Shown: one piece after another, positions 25,014 to 33,319 of the stretch
Numbering within the stretch: position 1 is the first letter of the stretch
Layout of the letters: every line of letters starts with the position of its first letter
Assembly: GCF_000935125.1 (NCBI RefSeq)
Contig: NZ_JRKI01000029.1
Coordinates: forward strand, 863,940 to 927,939
Length of the DNA stretch: 64,000 nt
Source of the DNA: Streptomyces natalensis ATCC 27448
GTDB taxonomy: Bacteria; Actinomycetota; Actinomycetes; Streptomycetales; Streptomycetaceae
Direction: 5' to 3'
The notes under the pieces: generated by a model
What the model was told of the DNA's origin: nothing
The model's input: only the letters and a program-made list of their open reading frames with translations
The model's database searches: none
Program-made: the position numbers and the translations under genes

Positions 25014-27338
25014 GTGACAGCGAAGTCCGCAGCCGCGGCAGCACGGGCCACCGTGTACGGCTACCCCCGCCAGGGACAGCACCGTGAACTGAAGAAGGCC
25101 GTCGAGGGGTACTGGAAGGGCCGCGTCGGCGCCGACGCCCTCCGGCAGACCGCACGGGACCTTCGCCGGTCACACTGGCAGCAGCTGGCCGACGCCGGCA
25201 TCCACGAAGTGCCGTCCGGTGATTTCTCGTACTACGACCACGTCCTGGACACCAGCGTCATGGTCGGCGCCGTCCCCGAACGGCACCGCGCCGCGGTCCG
25301 CACCGACGCCCTGGACGGCTACTTCGCGATGGCGCGGGGCAACCAGGAGGTCGCCCCGCTGGAGATGACCAAGTGGTTCGACACCAACTACCACTACCTG
25401 GTTCCCGAACTCGGCCCGGACACCGTCTTCACCGCCGACTCCACCAAGCAGGTCGCGGAGCTGACGGAGGCCCTCGCCCTCGGGCACGCCGCCCGCCCGG
25501 TCCTGGTCGGGCCGGTCACCTATCTGCTGCTGGCCAAGCCCGCTCCGGGGGTGGCCGCGGACTTCGAGCCGCTGACCCTGCTGGACCGGCTCCTTCCGGT
25601 GTACGCCGAGGTCCTCGCCGATCTGCGGGCAGCGGGCGCCGAGTGGGTGCAGCTCGACGAGCCCGCGCTGGTCCAGGACCGCACACCGGCCGAGCTGAAT
25701 GCCTCCTCCCGCGCCTACCGCGAACTCGGCGGTGCCGCCGACCGGCCGAAGCTCCTGGTGGCCACCTACTTCGGCCGTCTCGGCGAAGCGCTGCCCGTCC
25801 TGGCCAAGGCGCCGGTGGAGGGTCTGGCCATCGACTTCACCGAGTCGGGCGCCGCCAACCTCCAGGACCTCGCCGCGGCCGGCGGACTGCCCGGAAAGCG
25901 CCTGGTCGCGGGCGTCGTCAACGGCCGCAACATCTGGATCAACGGCTACGCGAAGTCGCTGTCCACTCTGGGCACCCTCCTCGGTCTCGCCGACCGCGTC
26001 GACGTCTCGGCCTCCTGCTCCCTGCTGCACGTCCCGCTGGACGCCACCGCCGAAAGCGATATCGACCCGCAGATCGCCCGATGGCTCGCCTTCGCCCGCC
26101 AGAAGACGCAGGAGATCGCGGTCCTGGCGCGCGGCCTGGCACGGGGCACCGAAGCCATCGCCGGTGAACTCGCCGCGAACCGCGCCGACCTCGGCTCCCG
26201 GGCCGGGTCGGCACTGACCCACGACCCCGCGGTGCGGGCCCGCACCGCGGCCGTCACCGAAGCCGACGGGCGCCGCTCGCAGCCGTATGCCGAACGGACC
26301 GCCGCCCAGCGCGCGCACCTCGGGCTGCCGCTGCTGCCCACCACGACGATCGGTTCGTTCCCGCAGACCACCGAGCTGCGGGCCGCACGGGCCGATCTGC
26401 GCGCCGGACGGATCGACACGGCCGGTTACGAGGACCGGATCAAGGACGAGATCCGCGAGGTCCTCGCCTTCCAGGAGAAGGCCGGGATCGATGTGCTGGT
26501 GCACGGCGAGCCCGAACGCAACGACATGGTCCAGTACTTCGCCGAACAGCTCACCGGCTACCTCGCCACCCAGCACGGCTGGGTACAGTCCTACGGCACC
26601 CGTTACGTCCGCCCGCCGGTGCTCGCCGGGGACATCTCGCGCCCCGAGCCGATGACGGTCCGCTGGACCACCTACGCGCAGTCGCTCACCGAACGGCCGG
26701 TCAAGGGCATGCTCACCGGCCCGGTCACCATGCTCGCCTGGTCCTTCGTCCGCGACGACCAGCCGCTGGGCGACACCGCCCGCCAGGTGGCGCTCGCCCT
26801 GCGCGACGAGGTCGACGACCTGGAGGCGGCCGGGACTTCGGTCATCCAGGTCGACGAGCCCGCGCTGCGCGAGACGCTGCCGCTGCGCGCCGCCGACCAC
26901 GCCGCCTACCTGGGCTGGGCGACCGAGGCGTTCCGCCTCACCACCGGCGGCGTACGGCCGGAGACCCAGATCCACACCCACATGTGCTACGCGGAATTCG
27001 GTGACATCGTCCAGGCGATCGACGACCTCGACGCCGACGTCATCAGCCTGGAGGCCGCCCGCTCCCATATGCAGGTCGCCCGCGAACTGGCCTGGCACGG
27101 CTACCCCCGTGAAGCCGGACCCGGCGTCTACGACATCCACTCCCCGCGGGTCCCCGGCGCCGAGGAGGCGGCGGCCCTTCTGCGCAAGGGACTTGAGGCC
27201 ATCCCGGCCGAGCGGCTGTGGGTCAATCCCGACTGCGGCCTGAAGACCCGCGGCTGGCCCGAGACCCGGGCCTCCCTGGAGAACCTGGTCACGGCCGCCC
27301 GCGAGATCCGCAACGAGCTGGCCGCCGAAGGGTCCTGA
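25014..27338 (+). CDS. metE: Cobalamin-independent methionine synthase
   Basis: 774-residue 5-methyltetrahydropteroyltriglutamate-homocysteine methyltransferase; makes methionine without B12. N-terminal YGYPRQGQHRELKKAVEGYW, central hinge LPTTTIGSFPQT, and C-terminal zinc ligands His and Cys in IHTHMCYAEF (~652-661) plus Cys in NPDCGLKTRGWPET (~736-749) are present. GTG 25014 has AAGGAGA upstream. Full family length. Preceded by a cobalamin riboswitch, so expression should fall when B12 allows MetH to work. A GC-rich hairpin follows. Confidence 0.96.
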   Translation: MTAKSAAAAARATVYGYPRQGQHRELKKAVEGYWKGRVGADALRQTARDLRRSHWQQLADAGIHEVPSGDFSYYDHVLDTSVMVGAVPERHRAAVRTDALDGYFAMARGNQEVAPLEMTKWFDTNYHYLVPELGPDTVFTADSTKQVAELTEALALGHAARPVLVGPVTYLLLAKPAPGVAADFEPLTLLDRLLPVYAEVLADLRAAGAEWVQLDEPALVQDRTPAELNASSRAYRELGGAADRPKLLVATYFGRLGEALPVLAKAPVEGLAIDFTESGAANLQDLAAAGGLPGKRLVAGVVNGRNIWINGYAKSLSTLGTLLGLADRVDVSASCSLLHVPLDATAESDIDPQIARWLAFARQKTQEIAVLARGLARGTEAIAGELAANRADLGSRAGSALTHDPAVRARTAAVTEADGRRSQPYAERTAAQRAHLGLPLLPTTTIGSFPQTTELRAARADLRAGRIDTAGYEDRIKDEIREVLAFQEKAGIDVLVHGEPERNDMVQYFAEQLTGYLATQHGWVQSYGTRYVRPPVLAGDISRPEPMTVRWTTYAQSLTERPVKGMLTGPVTMLAWSFVRDDQPLGDTARQVALALRDEVDDLEAAGTSVIQVDEPALRETLPLRAADHAAYLGWATEAFRLTTGGVRPETQIHTHMCYAEFGDIVQAIDDLDADVISLEAARSHMQVARELAWHGYPREAGPGVYDIHSPRVPGAEEAAALLRKGLEAIPAERLWVNPDCGLKTRGWPETRASLENLVTAAREIRNELAAEGS

Positions 27339-27356
27339 CCCGCTCCCTTGCTGCTA

Positions 27357-27395
27357 CCCCCTCCCCTGGCGGTGCACGACGCCTGGGGAGGGGGG
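27357..27395 (+). terminator. metE terminator hairpin
   Basis: CCCCCTCCCC (27357-27366) pairs with GGGGAGGGGG (27385-27394), with an inner GGCG/CGCC extension, 18 nt after the metE stop. Confidence 0.82.
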
Positions 27396-27404
27396 ACCGG
27401 TCCC

Positions 27405-27434
27405 GTCACCGTCACCGTCACCGTCACCGTCAAA
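27405..27434. repeat. GTCACC hexanucleotide tandem repeat
   Basis: Four exact GTCACC units plus a fifth GTCAAA, directly after the metE terminator and before the S9 peptidase gene. Confidence 0.9.
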
Positions 27435-27506
27435 GGATCTCGCTCCCTTTCGCGTCGCGTTCTTTTGTGCCTATACACCCTTGGAGCCTTTGGCTCCTCC
27501 AGGACA

Positions 27507-29645
27507 GTGCGACGGAAGGACGACGCCTTGGACGGCACCTCGGACCACGCGGCTCCGGATCCGGCCGGATTCCCGCGGCAGTTCGCGCGTACCCGCCGGT
27601 TCTCGCTCGGTGTGCCCCGCCAGTTCACCGTCTCCCCCGATGGCCGGCGGGTGCTCTTCGTGCGTACCGGGTCGGGCCGGGACCCCGTAGGCAGGCTGTG
27701 GCAGTACGGGGACGGCGCGGAGCGGCTGTTGGCGGACCCGGCGGTCCTGGTGGGGGCCGGGGCGGAGACGGTGCCGGAGGAGGAGCGGCTGCGCCGGGAG
27801 CGGGCGCGTGAGCGTTCCGTGGGGGTGGTGGCGTATGCCGCCGACGGAGCGGCCCGTCTGGTGGCCTTCGCGCTGTCCGGGGCGCTGTGGGCGGTGTGTA
27901 CGGACGGCGGCGCGCCGTTCCCCGTGGCGGCGGCCGGCCCGGTGGTCGATCCGCGTCCGTCCCCCGACGGCCGGTACATCGCCTACGTGAGCGCCCGGTC
28001 GTTGCACGTGGTCGGCCTCGACGGCACCGACCGCCAACTGGCCCGCAGCGAAGGGCCGGAGATCACCTACGGGCTGGCCGAGTACACGGCCGCCGAATCC
28101 ATCGGCCGGTCGCGCGGCTACTGGTGGGCGCCGGACAGCAGCCGCCTCCTGGTGGCGCGGGTCGACACCTCCCCCGTGCAACGCCGTTACCTCAGCGACC
28201 CGGCCGACCCCGCCAAGCCGCCGCGGGCCATCCGTTATCCGGCGGCGGGCACCGCCAATGCCGAGGTCACCGTGCAGCTGGTCGCGCTGGACGGGCGGCG
28301 GGTGGAGGTGGCATGGGACCGGGCGGCGTATGAATACCTCGTCGCCGCGGGCTGGGACGCGCACGGTCCGTTCCTCGCCGTACAGAGCCGTGACCAGCGC
28401 ACCGTACGGACCCTCGCGGTCGACCCGGCGACCGGCGCCACCGAGGTGCTGCACGAGCGGACCGATCCCGCCTGGGTCGAGCTGGTGCCCGGCACGCCCG
28501 CGCGGACCGCCTCCGGGGCACTCGTGCTGCCCGAGGACACGCCCGACACCCGCTGTCTGACCGTCGGCGGCCACCGGGTGACGGGCGACGGCCTGCAACT
28601 GCGCGAGGTCCTCGGCACCGAGGGCGAGCGGGTGCTGTTCACGGCGAGCGAGGACCCCACCGAGACCCATGTGTGGTGCTACGAGCCCGGCCCCGGCGCA
28701 CACCGGCTGAGCCGGCAGCCGGGCCGCTACGGGGGCGCGGGGCGGGGCGGCACGGTCGTGCTGGCCGGGGTCACGGCACGGGGCGCCGAGGTGACGGTCG
28801 TCCGGGGCGGGGCCGGTGCGTACGCGCCCGTAGGGGGCCTCGTCTCACGCGCCGAGCAACCGGTGGTCGCCCCGCGGCCGCGGCTTCTCACGCTCGGCGA
28901 ACGGGAGCTGCGCGGCGCCCTGTACCTCCCGTCCTGGCACCGGGAGGGCACCGGGAAGCTGCCGGTGCTGCTCGATCCGTACGGCGGGCCGGGGATGCAG
29001 CTCGTGGGACGGGACCGCGGCTGGCCGGCGTGCGTGTCCCAGTGGTTCGCGGAACAGGGGTTCGCGGTCCTGGTGGTGGACGGGCGCGGCACACCGGGGC
29101 GGGGGCCCGCCTGGGAGAAGGCCGTGCACGGTGACCAGCTCGGGCCCGTCCTCCAGGACCAGGTGGACGCGCTGCGCGCCACCGGGGAACGGTGCGCCGC
29201 CCTGGATCTGGGGCGGGTGGCGATCCGCGGCTGGTCGTTCGGCGGCTTCCTGGCGGCCGCCGCCGTACTGCACCGGCCCGATGTCTTCCACGCGGCGGTG
29301 GCCGGCGCCCCGCCCACCGACCAGCGGCTGTACGACACCCACTGGAAGGAACGGTTCCTGGGCCACCCTGACGCGCACCCGGAGCACTACGCGCGCTCTT
29401 CTCTGGCCGGCCACGGCCACCGGCTGCGCCGCCCGCTGCTGCTTGTCCACGGGCTCGCCGACGACAACGTGGCGGCCGCGCACACCCTGCGGTTCTCGGC
29501 GGAGCTGCTCGCGGCGGGGCGGCCGCACACCGTACTGCCGCTGCCCGGGGCGACCCACTCCCCGGCCGATGACACGGTCAACGAGAACCTGCTCAGGTTC
29601 CAGCGGGACTTCCTGCTGGATGCCCTGGGGACGGCCGGCGGGTGA
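27507..29645 (+). CDS. S9 family prolyl oligopeptidase (DPP IV-like)
   Basis: 712-residue serine peptidase. An N-terminal beta-propeller region (~60-440; repeated SPDGR-type blades such as VSPDGRRVLF and PSPDGRYIAY, and WWAPDSSRLL) precedes an alpha/beta hydrolase domain. The latter has nucleophile GWSFGG (Ser ~577), Asp in GLADDN (~652) and His in GATHSP (~683), the S9 order. No signal peptide is seen, so it is probably cytosolic. Start uncertain: GTG 27507 follows AGGA, TTG 27528 follows GGAAGGA; upstream codons in frame run through the GTCACC repeat and are not part of it. Removes N-terminal dipeptides or cuts after Pro in related enzymes. Confidence 0.88.
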   Translation: MRRKDDALDGTSDHAAPDPAGFPRQFARTRRFSLGVPRQFTVSPDGRRVLFVRTGSGRDPVGRLWQYGDGAERLLADPAVLVGAGAETVPEEERLRRERARERSVGVVAYAADGAARLVAFALSGALWAVCTDGGAPFPVAAAGPVVDPRPSPDGRYIAYVSARSLHVVGLDGTDRQLARSEGPEITYGLAEYTAAESIGRSRGYWWAPDSSRLLVARVDTSPVQRRYLSDPADPAKPPRAIRYPAAGTANAEVTVQLVALDGRRVEVAWDRAAYEYLVAAGWDAHGPFLAVQSRDQRTVRTLAVDPATGATEVLHERTDPAWVELVPGTPARTASGALVLPEDTPDTRCLTVGGHRVTGDGLQLREVLGTEGERVLFTASEDPTETHVWCYEPGPGAHRLSRQPGRYGGAGRGGTVVLAGVTARGAEVTVVRGGAGAYAPVGGLVSRAEQPVVAPRPRLLTLGERELRGALYLPSWHREGTGKLPVLLDPYGGPGMQLVGRDRGWPACVSQWFAEQGFAVLVVDGRGTPGRGPAWEKAVHGDQLGPVLQDQVDALRATGERCAALDLGRVAIRGWSFGGFLAAAAVLHRPDVFHAAVAGAPPTDQRLYDTHWKERFLGHPDAHPEHYARSSLAGHGHRLRRPLLLVHGLADDNVAAAHTLRFSAELLAAGRPHTVLPLPGATHSPADDTVNENLLRFQRDFLLDALGTAGG

Positions 29646-29711
29646 ACGGGAGGGGAAGGGGTGAACGGGAGAGGCGGCGCCTCCGTATGGCATGAGGAAC
29701 CCCCCGACGGC

Positions 29712-29725
29712 ATGGGGATCCCCAT
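29712..29725. repeat. 14-bp perfect palindrome upstream of the Rieske gene
   Basis: ATGGGGATCCCCAT, 30 bp before the Rieske ATG. Possible operator or hairpin; function unknown. Confidence 0.5.
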
Positions 29726-29755
29726 ACCGAACGCACCAGGAACCGGAGGCACACC

Positions 29756-30295
29756 ATGGCTCGACGGGAAGCGACGGAGCGGGCAGCACAGCGGACGGCT
29801 GCGCGGCGCAGCGGCCCGGGGCGGACGGCTCCGGAAGATGCCCTGAGGGAACGGTCCCCGGCAGAACCGGCCGCACCGGTGGCGGCAGCGGAACCGACGG
29901 CCCCGGGGCCCGCGGCCGGGACCACGCGGCGGGCCGTCGTCGTGGCGGCCGGCGCGGTCGGGATGACCGCGGCCCTGGCGGCGTGCGGCGGGGGCTCGTC
30001 CGAGGCCGGGGCCGTCCTGGGGAAGACCTCCGAGATCCCCAAGGGCGGCGGCAAGATCTTCAAGGCCGAGAAGGTGGTCGTGACCCAGCCGGAGGGCGGT
30101 CAGTTCAAGGCGTTCTCCGCGGTCTGCCAGCACGCCGGCTGTCTCGTCGGCGAGATCTCCGACGGCACCATCAACTGCCTGTGCCACGGCAGCAAGTACG
30201 ACATCAAGGACGGCAGCGTGAAGAAGGGCCCCGCCACCAAGGCGCTGCCGCCGGCCCAGGTGACCGTCAAAGACGGGTCGGTCACCCTTCGCTGA
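29756..30295 (+). CDS. Rieske [2Fe-2S] lipoprotein, Tat-type signal
   Basis: 179-residue exported iron-sulfur protein. A ~56-residue Ala/Pro/Arg-rich N-region leads to a twin-arginine (TTRRAVVV), hydrophobic stretch and lipobox LAAC, so it is probably folded in the cytoplasm, exported by Tat and anchored as a lipoprotein. The C-terminal ~95 residues are a Rieske fold with cluster ligands in CQHAGC and CLCHGS (two Cys, two His), and the Pro loop GPATKALPPAQV. ATG 29756 has GGAGG upstream; the long N-region may mean translation begins later. Stand-alone, not next to cytochrome b genes; the redox partner is unknown. Confidence 0.9.
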   Translation: MARREATERAAQRTAARRSGPGRTAPEDALRERSPAEPAAPVAAAEPTAPGPAAGTTRRAVVVAAGAVGMTAALAACGGGSSEAGAVLGKTSEIPKGGGKIFKAEKVVVTQPEGGQFKAFSAVCQHAGCLVGEISDGTINCLCHGSKYDIKDGSVKKGPATKALPPAQVTVKDGSVTLR

Positions 30296-30334
30296 CCGGA
30301 CGTCAACCGGAGGTGGCGCCGCGCCCCGCCCGGC

Positions 30335-30979
30335 TCAGCGGGCGCGGCGCGGCCGTTTCCAGCAGCCCAGGAGGTCGTCGGTGGTGGCGATGGTGGCCAC
30401 CAGGGCGAGCGTGTTACGGACCATCGCAGGGGTGTATTCGGCGGGTACCCCTGCGATGGCGTCCGCGGGGACGACGACCGTATAGCCGCGGTTGACCGCG
30501 TCGAAGACGGTGTTGGGGATCGCTACGTTCGCCGACACCCCGGTGACCACCAGGGTCCGGCACCCGACGTTGCGCAGCAGGGCGTCGACATCGGTGCCGG
30601 CCATCGGGGACAGGCCGTGCAGCCTGCGGACCACCAGGTCGTCATCGGAGACGGGGATCGGGTCGGCGACGCGTACCGCGGTGGAGCCGGTGATCTGCTG
30701 GACGGGCAGCCGCTCGGCCGCCCGGAAGAGGCGGGCGTTGCGGTTGGCGCCGCGTCCGTCGGGGCGGCGTTCGGCGATCGCGTGCATGACCTGGACCCCG
30801 GCCTCATGAGCGGCCGCCACCAGGCGGGCGATATTCGCCAGCGCCCCCGATCCACGGGCCACGTCGGCAAGTTCGGGCAGCGCGCTGTCCGTGCCGACCA
30901 CACCACGCTGGCACTCGACGGTGAGCAGCACGGTGGTGGCCGGGTCCAGTTGCCCGGCGAGTTGCGCGTACGGCGGCAT
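30335..30979 (-). CDS. Isochorismatase-fold protein lacking the catalytic triad
   Basis: 214-residue member of the isochorismatase/cysteine hydrolase superfamily. The fold is clear (TTVLLTVECQRGVVG, VQVMHAIAERRPDGRGANRN, LVVRRLHGLSPMAGTDVDALL, TLVVTGVSANVAIPNTVFDAVNRGY). However, the Asp-Lys-Cys triad is replaced: Glu in TVECQ, Arg in VVRRLHG, and Ala in SANVAI where the nucleophilic Cys should be. A cysteine-hydrolase reaction is therefore unlikely. ATG 30979 has GAGAGGG upstream. It converges with the Rieske gene. Confidence 0.85.
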   Translation of the reverse strand: MPPYAQLAGQLDPATTVLLTVECQRGVVGTDSALPELADVARGSGALANIARLVAAAHEAGVQVMHAIAERRPDGRGANRNARLFRAAERLPVQQITGSTAVRVADPIPVSDDDLVVRRLHGLSPMAGTDVDALLRNVGCRTLVVTGVSANVAIPNTVFDAVNRGYTVVVPADAIAGVPAEYTPAMVRNTLALVATIATTDDLLGCWKRPRRAR

Positions 30980-31080
30980 GAAGGGCCCTCTCGTGTGGCG
31001 GAGCGCGAGGGTAGCCGCCATTGCGTCCGCGAGGAAGAGGCCCCATGATTTCTGACGCATCGTCAGCACCCTGCTGTCCG

Positions 31081-31167
31081 CACTTGGTCATCAGCACTTC
31101 GTCATCAGCAGTCGTCGGCAGCACTTCGTCATCACCACTTCGTCATCAGGGCTTCATCGTCAAGGCT
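31081..31167. repeat. 13-14-bp tandem repeat CACTTCGTCATCAG
   Basis: Five to six partly degenerate copies between 31081 and 31167, just upstream of the PPOX gene. Units are back to back, so this is not a CRISPR array. It could be a binding-site array or slippage product. Confidence 0.75.
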
Positions 31168-31210
31168 TCTCGCGGCACCACACACCCAACGGCAACGGAG
31201 GGGATCACCC

Positions 31211-31675
31211 ATGGCGGACACTCAGCGGCGCGGGCGCCGGATCATGATGGCGCCGGACGAGCTGGACGCGTTCCTGGCGGCGCAGCGGACCTGCCGCGTC
31301 GCGACGGTCGGCGGTGACGGGGCGCCGCACGTCGGGGCGCTGTGGTTCGCCTGGGACGGTACGGCGCTGTGGCTGTACTCGATCACCCGCAGCAAGCGGT
31401 GGGCGCAGCTGCGCAAGGACCCGCGGATCGCGGTGGTCGTCGACGACGGGGACGCGTACGGGGAGCTGCGCGGGGTCGAGCTGACGGGCGAGGCGGTGCG
31501 CGTCGGGGAGGCGCCCCGTACGGGTGAGCGGTGTCCCGAACTGGACGGTCCGGAGCGGCTGTTCGCGGCCAAGTACTTCGGGATGGAGGCCATGCCGCAC
31601 GACGGCCGGCATGCGTGGCTGCGGCTGACGCCGAGGTCCGTCGTCTCCTGGGATTTCCGCAAGATGGCGGGCTGA
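31211..31675 (+). CDS. Pyridoxamine 5'-phosphate oxidase-like (PPOX class) protein
   Basis: 154-residue flavin- or F420-binding split-barrel protein. Pattern MAPDELDAFLAAQRTCRVAT, GDGAPHVGALWFAWDG, LWLYSITRSKRWAQLRKDPR and VVDDGDAYGELRGVELTGEA is typical of actinobacterial PPOX-class flavoproteins of the ~140-residue type. ATG 31211 with GGAGGGG upstream; an internal ATG at codon 12 (MMAPDEL) is a possible start. The cofactor cannot be settled from sequence alone. Preceded by the CACTTCGTCATCAG tandem repeats. Confidence 0.82.
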   Translation: MADTQRRGRRIMMAPDELDAFLAAQRTCRVATVGGDGAPHVGALWFAWDGTALWLYSITRSKRWAQLRKDPRIAVVVDDGDAYGELRGVELTGEAVRVGEAPRTGERCPELDGPERLFAAKYFGMEAMPHDGRHAWLRLTPRSVVSWDFRKMAG

Positions 31676-31864
31676 ATCGCGCCGGCGGCGGCCGGGCCGG
31701 GCGCTCGCGAAGGGGGCAGCAGGGCGAGATCGCGCGGTCACGGACCGCATTGTCAGTGGTCTCTGCGAGAGTGGTGTGGTCAGCCCGTCCGGCGCCGTCG
31801 CAGGCGCGGGAGCGGGGTGACCCGGCCGTCATGGCCGGGCGCCGACCAGGACGAAGGAGACCCG

Positions 31865-33319
31865 GTGAACGTGCTCTTCCCCGCGCTGCACGACGCATCG
31901 CCCGCCACCGCGCTGCGCTTCGGCGACCGCGCGCTCAGCTATCGCGAGCTGGCCGCCGTGGCCGCGCCGCTCGCCGGGCGGATCGCCGGCGAGAGCCGGG
32001 TGGCGCTGTGGGCGACGCCGACGCTGGAGACCGCGGTCGGTGCCGTCGCCGCGCTGCTCGCCGGGGTGGCCGCGGTGCCGGTGAATCCCAGAATCGGCGA
32101 GAGCGAGCTGGCGCACATCGTGGCGGACAGCGCGCCCTCGCTCGTCCTGGCCGCGCCCGGCGAGGAGCTTCCCGCCGCGCTCGCCGCGCTCCCCCGGACG
32201 GACATCGAGGCGGTCGCCACCGACTCCGAACCGGCCGCGCTGCCCTACGAACCGGTCGACGAGACCCCGGCGATGGTCGTCTACACCTCCGGTACGACCG
32301 GCCCGCCCAAGGGTGTGGTCCTCTCCCGGCGCGCCATCGCCCACACCCTGGACGCGCTGGAGGACGCCTGGCAGTGGACAGCCGCCGACGTCCTGGTACA
32401 TGCCCTGCCGCTGTTCCACGTCCATGGCCTGATCCTCGGCATCCTGGGACCGCTGCGCCGCGGCGGAAGCGTCCACCACCTGGGGCGCTTCAGTACGGAA
32501 GGCGTCGCCCGGGAGCTGTCGGCGGACGGCACGATGCTGTTCGGGGTGCCGACGATGTACCACCGGCTGGCCGCCGAGGCCGGGCGCGACCCGGTGCTCG
32601 CCAAGGCGCTCGCCGGGGCGCGGCTGCTCGTCTCCGGTTCGGCCGCGCTGCCGCTGACCGATCATCAACGGCTCGCGGCGGCCACCGGACGGCGGGTGAT
32701 CGAGCGGTACGGCATGACGGAGACGCTGATGAACACCAGCGTGCGGGCGGACGGCCCGGAGGCCACCGGGACGGTCGGGGTGCCGCTGCCGGGCGTGTAC
32801 GTCCGGCTGGTCGACGACACCGGACAGGCCATCGAGGCGAGCGACGGCGAAACGGTGGGCGAGATCCAGGTCCGCGGTCCGAACCTGTTCACCGAGTACC
32901 TCAACCGCCCCGATGCCACGTCCGCGGCGTTCGACGGCGGCTGGTTCCGTACGGGCGATGTGGCGGTCCGGGATCCGGCGGGGAACTACCGCATCGTCGG
33001 CCGCAAGGCCACCGACCTGATCAAGAGCGGCGGCTACAAGATCGGCGCGGGCGAGATCGAGAACGCCCTCCTGGCGCACCCGGGGGTCGCCGAGGCGGCC
33101 GTCACCGGCGAGCCGGACGACGACCTCGGCGAGCGGATCGTCGCCTGGATCGTGCCCGCAACCGGTCCGGACGCCGGGCCCGCCCCCACCGCCGAGGAGC
33201 TGGCCGAGCATGTCGCCCGTCAGCTGGCGCCCCACAAACGGCCCCGCGTGGTGCACTTCCTCACGGCCCTGCCGCGCAACGACATGGGCAAGATCCTGAA
33301 ACGAGACCTCCATGCATGA
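31865..33319 (+). CDS. matB: Malonyl-CoA synthetase (MatB)
   Basis: 484-residue ANL-superfamily ligase that joins malonate (or methylmalonate) and CoA using ATP. P-loop YTSGTTGPPKG (~141-151), LFHVHGLILGILG, ERYGMTETLMNTS, hinge GRKATDLIKSGGYKIGAGEIE and catalytic Lys in NDMGKILKRD are all present, and the run closely follows what I know of S. coelicolor MatB (SCO2444). GTG 31865 has AAGGAG upstream. Its stop overlaps the next gene by 8 bp. Together with the carboxyltransferase it suggests a malonyl-CoA supply or recycling unit feeding fatty acid or polyketide synthesis. Confidence 0.92.
   Translation: MNVLFPALHDASPATALRFGDRALSYRELAAVAAPLAGRIAGESRVALWATPTLETAVGAVAALLAGVAAVPVNPRIGESELAHIVADSAPSLVLAAPGEELPAALAALPRTDIEAVATDSEPAALPYEPVDETPAMVVYTSGTTGPPKGVVLSRRAIAHTLDALEDAWQWTAADVLVHALPLFHVHGLILGILGPLRRGGSVHHLGRFSTEGVARELSADGTMLFGVPTMYHRLAAEAGRDPVLAKALAGARLLVSGSAALPLTDHQRLAAATGRRVIERYGMTETLMNTSVRADGPEATGTVGVPLPGVYVRLVDDTGQAIEASDGETVGEIQVRGPNLFTEYLNRPDATSAAFDGGWFRTGDVAVRDPAGNYRIVGRKATDLIKSGGYKIGAGEIENALLAHPGVAEAAVTGEPDDDLGERIVAWIVPATGPDAGPAPTAEELAEHVARQLAPHKRPRVVHFLTALPRNDMGKILKRDLHA

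Noticed and set aside
31081..31167. CRISPR array
   Set aside because: Units are 13-14 bp and contiguous; no spacers, no cas genes.
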